Source of the DNA: Ahaetulla prasina
Taxonomy: Eukaryota > Chordata > Lepidosauria > Squamata > Colubridae
Direction: 5' to 3'
Assembly: GCF_028640845.1 (NCBI RefSeq)
Contig: NC_080542.1
Coordinates: 59,869,064 to 59,933,063, forward strand
DNA: 64,000 bases
A program made the position numbers and the translations under genes. Below, in pieces: positions 62,601-63,937 of this stretch. The notes beneath the pieces are model-generated. The model saw nothing but the letters and a program-made list of their open reading frames with translations. It had not been told where the DNA came from and did not search any database. Position 1 is the stretch's first letter. The number at the start of each line of letters is the position of its first letter.

Positions 62601-63937
62601 ACACTGAATCAGTTCCATCAGCAATTCAGATGCAAGTAATAGAAAAAGAAAGAGTAAGAAAAGAGCTCTTTCAGAGGAAGTATAATGCAGCAAATGTTAT
62701 TCAAAAGGTATGGAGAAGGTATGGATGAGATTCCTGCATTCTATCTCATTTTAATTACTACTAAAGATTTTGTCATGAGGCTTAGATATATTTACATTTG
62801 TGCTTTGGTATACTTTGAGCAATGTGATGTCAAATATATATGTAATGCATCAGGTGAATTGGAAAGGATGTTAACAGGTGGAGTACTTAAAAGGTTTCTA
62901 TTGTGCTGTATTTTGCTGATTTGCTCAACCTGATTTAGATCATCAGTCCCAGAATTCAGATAATGGTGATTCAAATAACCATAGATGATAGAACATTGGA
63001 CATTGCATCATTTTTTAATCTGCCATCCTTTTGTTTCCATGGTAACTTTTCCCAATTTCAGATATGTTAAAGGATTTTGAAGTATAAGAATATTAGATAT
63101 CATAATAATGTGGAACTGTAGGAGTGAGCAGTCATTTAGCTGTAGGAATAATTCTTTTCATGAAGAACATACATTTTTTTGCTAGAACTATCCAAAAGCA
63201 GAACCCAAGGGCCAATGAATGTATTAGAAGGCAAGAAAGTGAATGACATTTGACTTACATTCCTGAAATAAAGAATTTGACATTATATGAAGAATTTTGC
63301 CTTGGGCTTGGTTATAAAGATATATACAGATGAAATTATCCTCATATTAAGGAACACCTTTATTTATCATTTTTTAAATGTCTTTATATTCTAAAATTGA
63401 GAACATGGTGTAAAAGTATAGAGTTTCTGTATATTTTATGTATTTTATAAGTTTAAGGATTTAATGTTATATGGATTTCCTTTTGTTTCCTAGTTTATTA
63501 TTTCTCCGCTTTTTATGTCTTCTATATTCTATGTAGAGAGAGGTTACTATATATCTCTGAACTTTTTATATTTGCTTACTGCTTTCTTAAAACATTGAAA
63601 ATAAAGGAGTTAATCCAATTAAGAGAAAATGTTGTTATTGAAAAAAAGATGGTTCATAGAAATATCTGAAGTTTAAAAGTAGTAAGCTAAAACAGATTTT
63701 CCCATTTGTTTTGTCCTTCTAGCTATCAGTTAAGAAAACAATTCCTTCAGCTTTTTAGCACGAAACAGCAATGCAAACATGAATGGCAACAAAAAACAAT
63801 TGTCTTGTGCATTAAGGCAATTTGGAACAAAAAGTTAAACTTTACTGCACCTAAAGCACTTACTTCAGGCAAAATCCCAAAGGTGATGAACAAAAACAGC
63901 TTGGCACAAAAGTCAACCACTCTGAAGCAGATATATG
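1293..63937 (+). CDS. INVS: INVS (inversin), 13 internal coding exons
   Basis: Inversin is an ankyrin-repeat ciliary protein. From family knowledge it marks the proximal inversin compartment of primary cilia, works with NPHP3 and NEK8, shifts Wnt signalling from the canonical to the planar-polarity branch, and is needed for left-right patterning and kidney integrity. In the sequence, thirteen exons with AG/GT borders and matching phases join into about 990 open codons. Their order of motifs (many ankyrin repeats with TPLHxAA-type cores, IQ motif, basic linker, Ser/Asn-rich middle, SSRPGSA, second IQ, KQIYG) matches mammalian inversin from about residue 36 to about residue 1025 of a protein near 1065 residues. 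The start codon exon lies upstream of the window. The last coding exon lies downstream, because a GT donor interrupts the frame at KQIYG. No frameshift or premature stop was seen, so the gene looks functional. Exon borders were set by eye from homology, without transcript support. Confidence 0.96.
1460..2760. other. INVS intron, no recognisable element
   Basis: AT-rich intronic DNA. Open frames near 2450-2950 are short, overlap on both strands and show no family motif, so I do not treat them as genes. Confidence 0.5.
2765..4440 (-). repeat. AT-rich LINE-like 3' region (candidate L1 UTR), split by a hAT
   Basis: It begins with a T-run on the plus strand (2785-2800), is pyrimidine-rich, and resembles in texture the minus-strand L1 pieces at 22925-25400. 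There is no conserved coding motif, so the class is a guess. The hAT at 3536-4058 interrupts it. Confidence 0.3.
3536..4058 (+). mobile_element. non-autonomous hAT element, family A
   Basis: Terminal inverted repeats CAGGGGTAGTCAACCT and AGGTTGACTACCACTG are flanked by a perfect 8-bp target duplication CTCTATAC (3528-3535 and 4059-4066). Eight-base duplications and CAG-type ends are characteristic of hAT transposons. There is no transposase frame, so it is non-autonomous. A second copy lies at 38076-38541 in the opposite orientation. Confidence 0.9.
4840..5570 (-). mobile_element. Penelope-like retroelement fragment (GIY-YIG region)
   Basis: The minus strand reads [20 protein letters not shown] (near 5160-5225), the start of a Penelope-type GIY-YIG endonuclease. 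It follows with [20 protein letters not shown] and [10 protein letters not shown], typical of Penelope C-termini. Stops and frameshifts make it a dead fragment. The RT part is not recognisable. Confidence 0.75.
5715..6548 (+). mobile_element. non-autonomous hAT element, family B
   Basis: Terminal inverted repeats (T)AGGGGTGAAAT and ATTTTATCCCTG bound an 834-bp repeat flanked by the perfect 8-bp duplication CTTTCTCA (5707-5714 and 6549-6556). Inside are AC-rich stretches and a run of C and A near 6259-6280. A close copy lies at 39600-40390. The open frame across 6202-6648 is chance, since it crosses the element end. Confidence 0.85.
6560..7960 (+). mobile_element. L1 LINE fragment with internal deletion
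   Basis: At 6745-6880 the plus strand reads an L1 endonuclease end ([23 protein letters not shown]). At about 7200-7420 it jumps to the L1 ORF2 C-terminal RT region ([25 protein letters not shown]) with stops. The intervening core RT is missing, so it is a 5'-truncated, internally deleted relic. Confidence 0.7.
8215..9210 (+). mobile_element. L2/L3-type LINE 3' half with microsatellite-type tail
   Basis: The plus strand reads [15 protein letters not shown] (RT motif region), then [28 protein letters not shown], a YR-W-type stretch, and [20 protein letters not shown], typical of the C-terminal region of L2/CR1-group LINEs. It ends with CCTTGTGTGTCCAATCACAC and a TTGGTCAATAAAGAATAAA tail. Two frameshifts break it. 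The same tail occurs in reverse at 16744-16812. Confidence 0.75.
9215..9700. other. intronic, probable L1 body remnant
   Basis: A/T-rich sequence leading into the next L1. It may be decayed L1 sequence, but no motif is convincing. Confidence 0.35.
9700..11250 (+). mobile_element. L1 LINE ORF2 relic
   Basis: The plus strand reads [31 protein letters not shown], then [10 protein letters not shown] (RT block 1 of L1) at about 9850-9940. QGCPLSSLL follows near 10180. [18 protein letters not shown] follows near 10350-10410, and the downstream block [12 protein letters not shown] and [10 protein letters not shown] at 10645-10790. Several stops and deletions mark it as dead. It is closely related to 6560-7960. 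Confidence 0.8.
11601..11652 (+). repeat. (TTTA)n microsatellite
   Basis: About 13 perfect TTTA units. They mark the 3' tail of the minus-strand LINE beginning just to the right, so the microsatellite was probably seeded by that LINE. Confidence 0.9.
11601..12420 (-). mobile_element. LINE 3' half (CR1/L2 group), minus strand
   Basis: The minus strand from about 12400 reads [20 protein letters not shown], then [32 protein letters not shown], and after a frameshift [17 protein letters not shown] and SFNKKL. This is the standard C-terminal end of CR1/L2-group RTs. A short 3'UTR and the TTTA tail follow. It is 5' truncated near 12420, inside a longer repeat (about 11290-12530) that I cannot classify. 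Confidence 0.85.
12570..13061 (+). mobile_element. non-autonomous hAT element, family C
   Basis: Ends CAGAGGTGTCAAAGTC and GAGTTTGATACTGCTG are near-perfect inverted repeats, flanked by 8-bp duplications CTCTGGGA (12562-12569) and CTCTGGGG (13062-13069), one mismatch. GC-rich inside, with internal repeats of a GCAGCCTCCTGCAG-type unit. Two overlapping ORFs inside are chance. Confidence 0.85.
13565..14455 (+). mobile_element. CR1 LINE 3' end, split by a SINE
   Basis: Left part (13565-13903) reads as a CR1 C-terminal region ([14 protein letters not shown]; [13 protein letters not shown]). Right part (14174-14455) continues with [17 protein letters not shown] sequence and the conserved CR1 3' stretch CTAGAAGACCTCCAAGGTCC. 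The SINE at 13905-14176 lies exactly between. The same CR1 segment is uninterrupted at 50950-51290. Confidence 0.85.
13905..14176 (-). mobile_element. Sauria-type tRNA SINE
   Basis: Read on the minus strand: a tRNA-like head (CCTCTGTGGCTCAGACTGC), CAAGGTTGACTCAGCCTTCC, AAATGAGGACCCAGATTGTT, then a tail GGGCGGGATATAAAT and A-rich end. This is the layout of squamate Sauria SINEs. It is inserted into a CR1. Other copies are at 21875-22068 (headless), 45779-46042 and 60925-61290. Confidence 0.88.
14690..14790 (+). repeat. polypyrimidine tract
   Basis: About 100 bp, almost only T and C on the plus strand (CTTTTCTTTTCCTTTTTC). Flanking sequence 14460-16740 is otherwise plain AT-rich intron without a recognised element. 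Confidence 0.7.
16744..16812 (-). mobile_element. snake-type CR1-L3 LINE tail with AATAG microsatellite
   Basis: GAATAGAATAGAATAGAATT is followed by TTATTGGCCAAGTGTGATTG, the reverse complement of the tail of the LINE at 8215-9210. From memory this tail matches Snake1-like L3 elements that seed AATAG repeats. 5' truncated to about 70 bp. Confidence 0.75.
16975..17220 (-). pseudogene. unrecognised C-terminal frame with 3'UTR-like tail
   Basis: On the minus strand 17220-17134 reads 28 codons starting MNNKHRG, with GPERPIPG and YHYNCN before a TAA stop at 17136-17134. About 150 bp of UTR-like sequence and an AATAAA follow (complement of 16984-16989). The look is of the end of a processed transcript, but I do not recognise the protein and see no poly-A tail. 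It could be chance. It abuts the Gypsy relic starting at about 17230. Confidence 0.3.
17230..18620 (+). mobile_element. Gypsy chromovirus relic (integrase end and chromodomain), split by a solo LTR
   Basis: The plus strand reads [20 protein letters not shown] then, after a frameshift, [12 protein letters not shown] (integrase core end, 17250-17370). [17 protein letters not shown] follows near 17420, then [20 protein letters not shown] near 17660. After the LTR at 17816-18332 comes [15 protein letters not shown] (18383-18430), a chromodomain signature of vertebrate chromoviruses. Frameshifts and stops show it is dead. The chromodomain is an integration-targeting module. Confidence 0.85.
17816..18332 (+). 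mobile_element. solo Gypsy LTR, family 1
   Basis: It starts TGTTGTCCCTCG and ends GTGGGACACGACA (TG...CA), flanked by a direct repeat CAAAAT (17810-17815 and 18333-18338), 5 bp plus one shared base. It carries TGAGTCATGGAGCCAC (18117-18132) and a TATATAAA box (about 18141). It matches the LTR at 33060-33593 throughout. No internal region follows, so it is a solo LTR, inserted in the chromodomain region of an older Gypsy. Confidence 0.88.
18620..19010. other. intronic gap between two Gypsy relics
   Basis: A small direct repeat GCATACCCAG...GCATACCCAG lies at 18626-18650. No coding feature is recognised. It may be decayed LTR or Gypsy 3' sequence. Confidence 0.35.
19010..19665 (-). mobile_element. 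second Gypsy relic (integrase C-terminus)
   Basis: The minus strand reads [20 protein letters not shown] (19630-19570), then a linker, [14 protein letters not shown], then [13 protein letters not shown] and [19 protein letters not shown] near 19230-19110. This is the integrase end and chromodomain start of a vertebrate chromovirus. One or two stops. It faces the relic at 17230-18620 and is a different, more intact copy. Confidence 0.85.
19690..19910. repeat. foldback with (AC)n and (GT)n outer arms
   Basis: ACACACACCATTCCAAGTTT (about 19743-19763) is mirrored by AAGCTTGGAATGGTGCATGT (about 19856-19876). The inner bases TTTATCCACA and TGTGGATGAAAG also pair. The left outer arm is (AC)n, the right (GT)n. 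The loop is about 55 bp. Confidence 0.75.
19930..21790. other. INVS intron with decayed MITE copy
   Basis: 20378-20424 is a short tandem duplication of TTTAGTAGTCCATTGCAT. 20560-20760 resembles a worn copy of the MITE at 21796-22369 (GCAGCATTCCCATGGTCATG is shared in form). The remainder, including GA-rich 20090-20170, shows nothing recognisable. Confidence 0.45.
21796..22369 (+). mobile_element. Tc1/mariner-type MITE split by a SINE
   Basis: Ends TACAAGTAGTTCTCAACTTA and GAACTGTTGTGAGGACTATC TGTA form inverted repeats with TA at each boundary, the target-site dinucleotide of the Tc1/mariner superfamily. Inside are TTGCTAAGTGAGACATTGGT and TGGCTTCCCCATTGAC. No transposase. Another copy is at 36168-36538 in reverse. 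The Sauria SINE lies at 21875-22068. Confidence 0.72.
21875..22068 (-). mobile_element. Sauria-type SINE, head missing
   Basis: Same sequence as 13905-14176 from the tail through CAAGGTTGACTCAGCCTTCC and ending GGCCTGGTGGGAC, without the tRNA head. So it is 5' truncated and sits inside the MITE. Confidence 0.85.
22925..24790 (-). repeat. AT-rich LINE-like block with a 296-bp tandem duplication
   Basis: Pyrimidine-rich on the plus strand. On the minus strand it gives charged coiled-coil-like frames ([15 protein letters not shown], near 24190-24140) of the kind seen in L1 ORF1. 23178-23473 and 23474-23670 are related units (TTACAATTATA, CAATTTTACAT, CTACAATCAAATATA and TCTGTTTCTCAATTCCA recur in order). 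Assignment to L1 is tentative. Confidence 0.4.
24790..25400 (-). mobile_element. L1 LINE 3' end (ORF2 C-terminus)
   Basis: The minus strand from 25395 reads [17 protein letters not shown], then [40 protein letters not shown] and [15 protein letters not shown]. This matches the end of L1 ORF2 in this lineage with one visible stop. A UTR and a poly-A tail (T-run at 24797) follow. 5' truncated. Confidence 0.8.
25725..26230 (+). mobile_element. non-autonomous hAT element, family D
   Basis: Ends CAGTGGTTCTCAACCTTTAT and AGATTTAGAACCGCTG flanked by GGCTAAAC (25717-25724) and GGCTATAC (26231-26238), 7 of 8 matching. Inside, GCGCCTGAAGCC is repeated three times with a GGCTAGCGAT core, an internal tandem array of about 100-bp units. 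No transposase. Confidence 0.85.
26520..26915 (+). mobile_element. CR1 LINE RT fragment
   Basis: The plus strand reads [53 protein letters not shown], then with a frameshift [23 protein letters not shown]. These are the CR1 RT blocks around the NYRPISL motif. Ends in a short ATAA tail. Confidence 0.88.
26930..27335 (+). mobile_element. LINE/SINE 3' tail fragment
   Basis: Ends with TCACTGTCCAGAATCATATT and GAGTCGGGCGACC then AATCAAATAAATA. This resembles squamate LINE tails of the GCCCAGAGTC...GGGCGGC type. The upstream part has no motif I can place. Confidence 0.45.
27362..27392 (+). repeat. (CA)n microsatellite
   Basis: A CA dinucleotide tract, once interrupted, next to the LINE tail. Nothing else is recognised between it and the exon at 27715. 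Confidence 0.85.
27715..27888 (+). CDS. INVS: INVS coding exon (ankyrin repeats 2-4)
   Basis: 58 codons, phase 0 to phase 0, about residues 92-149. It begins [10 protein letters not shown] after the acceptor TCTAG. It contains [12 protein letters not shown] and [12 protein letters not shown] and ends in [12 protein letters not shown] before GTAAAA. It lies 26.3 kb from the previous exon, and joining the two restores an ankyrin repeat (AAQK|GNYR). No longer open frame marks it because it is short and phase-limited. Confidence 0.95.
28424..28808 (-). mobile_element. solo LTR, family 2
   Basis: 385 bp from TGTCAGAGTTTG to CATACTCTGACA, with an 8-bp terminal inverted repeat TGTCAGAG/CTCTGACA, flanked by a perfect 5-bp duplication TACTT (28419-28423 and 28809-28813). 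The minus strand carries a TATATAAGAG box, suggesting transcription opposite to INVS. No internal region, so it is a solo LTR. Family (ERV or Gypsy) cannot be decided. Confidence 0.88.
29585..29752 (+). CDS. INVS: INVS coding exon (ankyrin repeats 4-5)
   Basis: 56 codons, phase 0 to 0, about residues 150-205. It begins [17 protein letters not shown] after TTCTCAG and contains HDSNIGIPD and [12 protein letters not shown], typical ankyrin cores. It ends KCIL before GTATGA. Confidence 0.95.
29753..31169. other. INVS intron with simple repeat-like CAACT segment
   Basis: 30450-30560 holds a degenerate CCACAACCAACT/TTGCC repeat and 30700-30820 its inverse (GCAAGTTGGCTGTGGCGAGT), so the two could pair across about 150 bp. 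Otherwise AT-rich with no element recognised. Confidence 0.45.
31170..31350 (+). CDS. INVS: INVS coding exon (ankyrin repeats 6-7)
   Basis: About residues 206-266. It starts [20 protein letters not shown] after ACCAG and contains LHFAVADGN and [15 protein letters not shown]. It ends with the first base of a Gly codon (phase 1) before GTAAAT. Very close to mammalian inversin. Confidence 0.95.
31801..32328 (+). mobile_element. 5'-truncated LINE 3' end (probable L1) with purine-rich UTR
   Basis: Flanked by AAATCAGTCA at 31791-31800 and 32329-32338 and ending in a long A-rich tail (32312-32328), the marks of LINE retroposition. About 31930-32300 is nearly pure G/A on the plus strand, as known for L1 3'UTRs. 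It is inserted in the integrase of the Gypsy relic. Confidence 0.75.
33060..33593 (-). mobile_element. solo Gypsy LTR, family 1
   Basis: 534 bp, TGTCGTGTCCCAC to GAGACACAACA on the plus strand, flanked by a perfect GGAGT duplication (33055-33059 and 33594-33598). The minus strand carries TGAGTCATGGAGCCAC and a TATATAAAG box, as in the LTR at 17816-18332. Inserted into the RNase H region of the older Gypsy relic. Confidence 0.92.
33956..34690 (+). repeat. unclassified insert, possibly a degraded LTR
   Basis: Begins TGTGCCCCCATTGG after CTCATG (33954-33959). CTCATG recurs near 34691, where an L2 frame starts. Contains GCCTGCAGGCAGGGAGG and a late ATTAAAAGGGCGG. The boundaries fit an insertion, but the right end is not CA, so LTR status is unproven. 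Confidence 0.35.
34690..35345 (-). mobile_element. L2-type LINE RT fragment
   Basis: The minus strand reads [110 protein letters not shown] and FTDDTT. These are RT blocks 1-5 with the catalytic aspartates (F-I-D and F-T-D-D). One or two frameshifts. 3' truncated at about 34690. Confidence 0.88.
35346..36167. other. INVS intron, nothing recognised
   Basis: Some of 35346-35525 may continue the LINE upstream, but no motif is certain. The rest is unique AT-rich sequence. Confidence 0.4.
36168..36538 (-). mobile_element. Tc1/mariner-type MITE, second copy
   Basis: Starts TACAGGTAGTTCTCAATTTA and ends near CATAAATTGGCTACTTATA with TA borders. Internal GCATCCCCATGGTCATGTG and AATGGGGAAGCCAGATTCAT match the complement of the copy at 21796-22369. 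It ends only 44 bp before the exon at 36582. Confidence 0.7.
36582..36691 (+). CDS. INVS: INVS coding exon (ankyrin repeat 8)
   Basis: About residues 266-302. It opens with the last two bases of the split Gly codon after TTTTTAG, then [29 protein letters not shown] and a terminal Ser before GTAAGT (phase 0). At 110 bp it is only slightly longer than the smallest exon in the window (107 bp, 50285-50391). Confidence 0.94.
37677..37780 (+). repeat. local direct duplication, copy 1
   Basis: GTTCTCAAAAGAGGAGTTGA ... TTCCTGATACAG ... AATGCTTCAGTAT ... GATAAAACAAATTTGTAAAG AGATCT recurs at 38005-38075 plus 38550-38575, where a hAT has split the second copy. Copies differ at scattered sites and by a short deletion (TTATCAGT) in copy 2. 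Confidence 0.85.
38076..38541 (-). mobile_element. non-autonomous hAT element, family A, second copy
   Basis: Ends CAGTGGTAGTCAACCTGG and AAAGGTTGACTACCCCTG with a perfect 8-bp duplication GTATAGTT (38068-38075 and 38542-38549). Same family as 3536-4058, reversed. Splits the second copy of the local duplication. Confidence 0.92.
38576..39450. other. INVS intron, nothing recognised
   Basis: Unique-looking AT-rich sequence. The ORF near 38936-39151 shows no family motif. Confidence 0.45.
39451..40390 (+). mobile_element. hAT family B copy next to a related hAT end
   Basis: 39451-39599 starts CAGTGGTGGGTTTCTACTGG, an end typical of another hAT subfamily. 39600 onward (CAGGGGTGAAATCTAAAAAT) follows the element at 5715-6548 closely, including the AC-rich stretch and the GCAGGCAGGCAGATTCAGTT block. 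Its right end is lost near 40390, where the foldback begins. No matching target duplication was found. Confidence 0.7.
40386..40650. repeat. three-arm foldback
   Basis: A unit (GTTGTTAAAAAATGATTTTA, GATCAGGAAACTCAGCTGGG, ATCGCCAGAGGA) at 40395-40457 is repeated inverted at 40477-40548 and direct again at 40584-40623. Its outer T/A arm occurs again inverted at 40626-40660. Pairing would give a strong hairpin with about 20-base loop. Its source family is unknown to me. Confidence 0.8.
41483..41950. repeat. large inverted repeat (foldback element)
   Basis: 41483-41609 and 41824-41950 are inverted copies of about 127 bp. Shared runs include TTATCAGTTAAC, AATGAACAGAAGAGAAATCC and AAATTAAGAATG. 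The loop is 214 bp. Right-hand outer sequence TGTACAGTACTCTGTA resembles the ends of Tc1/mariner MITEs, and the left has GTACAGTAC near 41366. Confidence 0.82.
42001..42350. other. GC-rich intronic patch
   Basis: GC-rich compared with its surroundings (GGCAGCAGCAGCAGG, GGTGGGGGGAAG). An ORF (42145-42351) runs through it but matches no family. Possibly an unclassified repeat or a decayed processed sequence. It ends about 100 bp before the exon at 42455. Confidence 0.35.
42455..42626 (+). CDS. INVS: INVS coding exon (ankyrin repeat 9-10 region)
   Basis: About residues 303-360. It starts [12 protein letters not shown] after TTGTAG, then [18 protein letters not shown] and NMADKYGG, and ends one base into the next codon before GTAAAA (phase 1). 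The [11 protein letters not shown] stretch is diagnostic for inversin. Confidence 0.95.
43180..43575 (-). mobile_element. hAT-like element end with CpG-rich repeats
   Basis: Ends GGAGGATTTCACCACTG, the complement of the CAGTGGTGAAATCC end of squamate hATs, and contains four related units GGCGCACACTGCGTGTG / GGCACACACTGCGCAGCA / GACGCACACTGCGCACGC (43430-43545). The left border is unclear. Confidence 0.5.
43580..44870. other. INVS intron, nothing recognised
   Basis: Pyrimidine-rich 43990-44180 could be decayed LINE UTR on the minus strand. No coding motif. Confidence 0.4.
44871..45026 (+). CDS. INVS: INVS coding exon (ankyrin repeats 10-12)
   Basis: About residues 360-412. It follows TTTCAG. 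It reads [19 protein letters not shown] and [18 protein letters not shown] and ends in LIK plus one base (phase 1) before GTCAGC. The donor GTCAGC departs from GTRAGT at position 3 (C), but it gives the only frame that joins the next exon. Confidence 0.94.
45779..46042 (-). mobile_element. Sauria-type tRNA SINE
   Basis: Full-length minus-strand copy: tail AAATTTGAATTTATATCCCG, AATCTGGGTCCTCATTTTAC, GGCTGAGTCAACCTTGGGCC, head ending GTTGAGCCACCAGAGGC. Best preserved of the SINEs here. It lies 245 bp before the exon at 46288. Confidence 0.9.
46288..46517 (+). CDS. INVS: INVS coding exon (ankyrin repeats 12-14)
   Basis: About residues 412-488. It opens with two bases of a split Gly codon after TTGCAG. 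It contains [35 protein letters not shown] and [11 protein letters not shown], and ends in phase 0 at GAG|GTATGT. It holds two complete ankyrin repeats and the start of a third. Confidence 0.96.
47450..48500 (-). mobile_element. probable L1 ORF1 region
   Basis: The minus strand gives stretches such as [20 protein letters not shown] and [16 protein letters not shown], then [19 protein letters not shown], heptad-like and highly charged, in the style of L1 ORF1 coiled coils. A/G-rich 47455-47530 would be its 3' side. Interrupted by stops. Confidence 0.5.
48520..49540. other. INVS intron with possible unclassified repeat
   Basis: 48540-48990 is GC-richer, ending TTTTTAATAAATAAAATC, so it may be a retroelement tail in plus orientation. 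The two ORFs here lack motifs. Confidence 0.35.
49545..49625 (-). mobile_element. LINE tail fragment
   Basis: TTTATTTATTATTTTGATTT then ATACCGCCCTTCTCCCGAAG GACTCAGGACGG is the reverse complement of the tail of the LINE at 55985-56645. 5' truncated to under 100 bp. Confidence 0.75.
50285..50391 (+). CDS. INVS: INVS coding exon (ankyrin repeat 15)
   Basis: About residues 489-524. It begins [20 protein letters not shown] after CCATAG, with Leu where mammals have Ser. It continues through [10 protein letters not shown] and ends two bases into an Arg codon before GTACTA (phase 2). At 107 bp it is the smallest exon in the window. Confidence 0.95.
50875..51300 (+). mobile_element. CR1 LINE 3' end
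   Basis: The plus strand reads [63 protein letters not shown], then the CR1 end CTAGAAGGCCTCCAAGGTCC and a short ATT-repeat tail. Uninterrupted counterpart of 13565-14455. It starts about 480 bp after the exon at 50285-50391. Confidence 0.9.
51310..52170 (+). mobile_element. L1 LINE ORF2 relic
   Basis: The plus strand reads [20 protein letters not shown], then [13 protein letters not shown] (near 51665-51690), [20 protein letters not shown], a YLGI stretch and [20 protein letters not shown]. These are the RT blocks of an L1, with several frameshifts. Confidence 0.8.
52475..52700 (-). mobile_element. Sauria-type SINE, older subfamily
   Basis: Minus strand: head GAGCCCTGATGGCGCAGTGG TTAGAATGCAG, ending through GGGGCAATATGCTGAC and AGTCTAAGTGCTATT. 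It differs from the other copies here by its tRNA-like head and an AGTGCTATT tail. Confidence 0.85.
52855..53067 (+). CDS. INVS: INVS coding exon (ankyrin repeat 16 and IQ motif 1)
   Basis: About residues 524-595. It follows TTTTTAG and completes the split Arg codon. It reads [19 protein letters not shown], then [20 protein letters not shown] with an IQ calmodulin-binding motif (IQxxxKGxxxRK) at about residues 555-584. It continues through RKNLLMKH, an RxxL destruction-box-like stretch, to DAAAK, split at AA|GTAAGT. It joins the basic linker in the next exon. Confidence 0.96.
53280..53653 (+). mobile_element. MITE, left end missing
   Basis: Matches the right half of the element at 55170-55853 (AGACTAAGGACGCTATCCAG, CCTCCCCAAAAACTAAG) and ends CCGAAAAATACAGTA. 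The left end is replaced by a G-run (53301-53312) and GA-rich sequence, so it is truncated or rearranged. Confidence 0.7.
53880..55169. other. INVS intron, nothing recognised
   Basis: AT-rich, no TE motif seen. The ORF at 54579-54803 has no family signature. Confidence 0.45.
55170..55853 (+). mobile_element. Tc1/mariner-type MITE
   Basis: Ends TACTGTATTTTTCGG and CGCCAAAAAATACAGTA are inverted repeats with TA on both borders. Internal modules (GATCAGCTGTGCTTT) are repeated twice, about 110 bp apart. 684 bp, no transposase. Confidence 0.75.
55985..56645 (+). mobile_element. LINE 3' end (L2/jockey-like) with GGGCGG tail
   Basis: The plus strand reads [82 protein letters not shown] and stops at 56428. 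The UTR ends CCGCCCTGAGTCCTTCGGGA then GAAGGGCGGTATAG and (ATAA)n. The open frame of 126 codons is unusually intact, suggesting a recent insertion. Confidence 0.88.
56646..57055. other. INVS intron, nothing recognised
   Basis: AT-rich tract up to the exon at 57056. No motif. Confidence 0.5.
57056..57351 (+). CDS. INVS: INVS coding exon (basic linker)
   Basis: About residues 595-694. It follows TTGACTGTAG and completes the Lys codon to give [20 protein letters not shown], closely like the mammalian KKREEENKRKEAEQQ. It continues into a divergent Ser/Lys-rich region ([20 protein letters not shown]). The frame must leave in phase 1 to join the next exon. This fits a donor at ATGG|GTTTGT, which has T at positions 3 and 4 and is weaker than its neighbours. 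The only alternative I see is an unannotated exon in the following 4.6-kb intron. Confidence 0.88.
57627..58235 (+). mobile_element. solo Gypsy-type LTR, family 3
   Basis: 609 bp, TGTGTCTGCAGG to GACAGAACA, flanked by a perfect 5-bp duplication ACACT (57622-57626 and 58236-58240). It holds TGAGTCACGGAGCCAC (57919-57934), a GTATAAAAG box near 57947 and an AATAAA at about 58168, in the right order for U3-R-U5. No internal region follows. It lies in the intron 275 bp after the exon at 57351, same strand as INVS. Confidence 0.92.
58395..58890 (-). mobile_element. Penelope-like element terminal fragment
   Basis: The minus strand reads [20 protein letters not shown] and, toward 58440, GCAAACGTTTCATCACC (plus strand) which I know as common in squamate Penelope terminal regions. 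Joined at about 58890 to the Gypsy fragment on the same strand. Confidence 0.6.
58890..59330 (-). mobile_element. Gypsy gag-protease fragment
   Basis: The minus strand reads CQGRPPGS (zinc-knuckle remnant near 59275), then [20 protein letters not shown] (aspartic protease, with LHSG for the usual LDSG, so the catalytic Asp is lost) and [13 protein letters not shown] dead fragment. Confidence 0.75.
59331..60740. other. INVS intron, nothing recognised
   Basis: AT-rich. ORFs at 59467-59921 lack motifs. Confidence 0.45.
60743..60790 (-). mobile_element. CR1 tail fragment
   Basis: ATAGAGTTGGAAGGGACCTC-like sequence (GAGTTGGAAGGGACCTCGGA) is the complement of the conserved CR1 3' end. About 45 bp only. 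Confidence 0.75.
60925..61290 (-). mobile_element. Sauria-type SINE with a LINE-tail insertion
   Basis: Minus-strand SINE as at 45779-46042, interrupted after GAAGACT (60988) by about 90 bp ending AATAAATAAATAATAATAAT (61077). The insert is the tail of the 55985-56645 type LINE in plus orientation, with a CACCCTGAGTCCCTC unit repeated three times. The SINE resumes ACTCAGGGTGGCTTAC and ends in a GAGCCACACCG head. Confidence 0.85.
61291..61934. other. INVS intron with TATG microsatellite
   Basis: 61605-61650 is (TATG/TATA)n. 61440-61600 has a GTTGAGTGACCTTTGGCCAG stretch typical of a decayed MIR-like or tRNA SINE. Nothing else. Confidence 0.45.
61935..62718 (+). CDS. INVS: INVS large C-terminal exon (Ser/Asn-rich, IQ motif 2 start)
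   Basis: 784 bp, about residues 694-955, with all 260 codons open. It follows TTTCCACAG. The middle is low-complexity Ser/Asn/Lys with little mammalian identity apart from SSSRPGSA (near 62355-62380). The end is conserved: [20 protein letters not shown] then VIQKVW, the start of the second IQ motif. The donor is at AGAAG|GTATGG, chosen because AG plus C from the next exon gives WRSYQLRK exactly as in mammals. Reading through instead would give a stop at 62726. Confidence 0.93.
62719..63722. other. INVS intron, nothing recognised
   Basis: Unique AT-rich sequence between the last two visible exons. No repeat or coding motif. Confidence 0.5.
63723..63937 (+). CDS. INVS: INVS C-terminal exon (IQ motif 2 end)
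   Basis: About residues 955-1027. It follows TTGTCCTTCTAG and completes SYQLRKQF of the second IQ motif. It then reads [20 protein letters not shown] and a tail ending TTLKQIYG. The frame reads through to a stop at 63955, but mammalian inversin continues after KQIYG and a donor G|GTAATA sits exactly there. I therefore infer splicing to a final exon beyond the window. A shortened terminal exon is the alternative. Confidence 0.85.

Noticed and set aside
62719..62728. Stop codon at 62726 as the end of INVS
   Set aside because: The donor AG|GTATGG before it and the exon at 63723 restore the conserved WRSYQLRK, so it is intronic.
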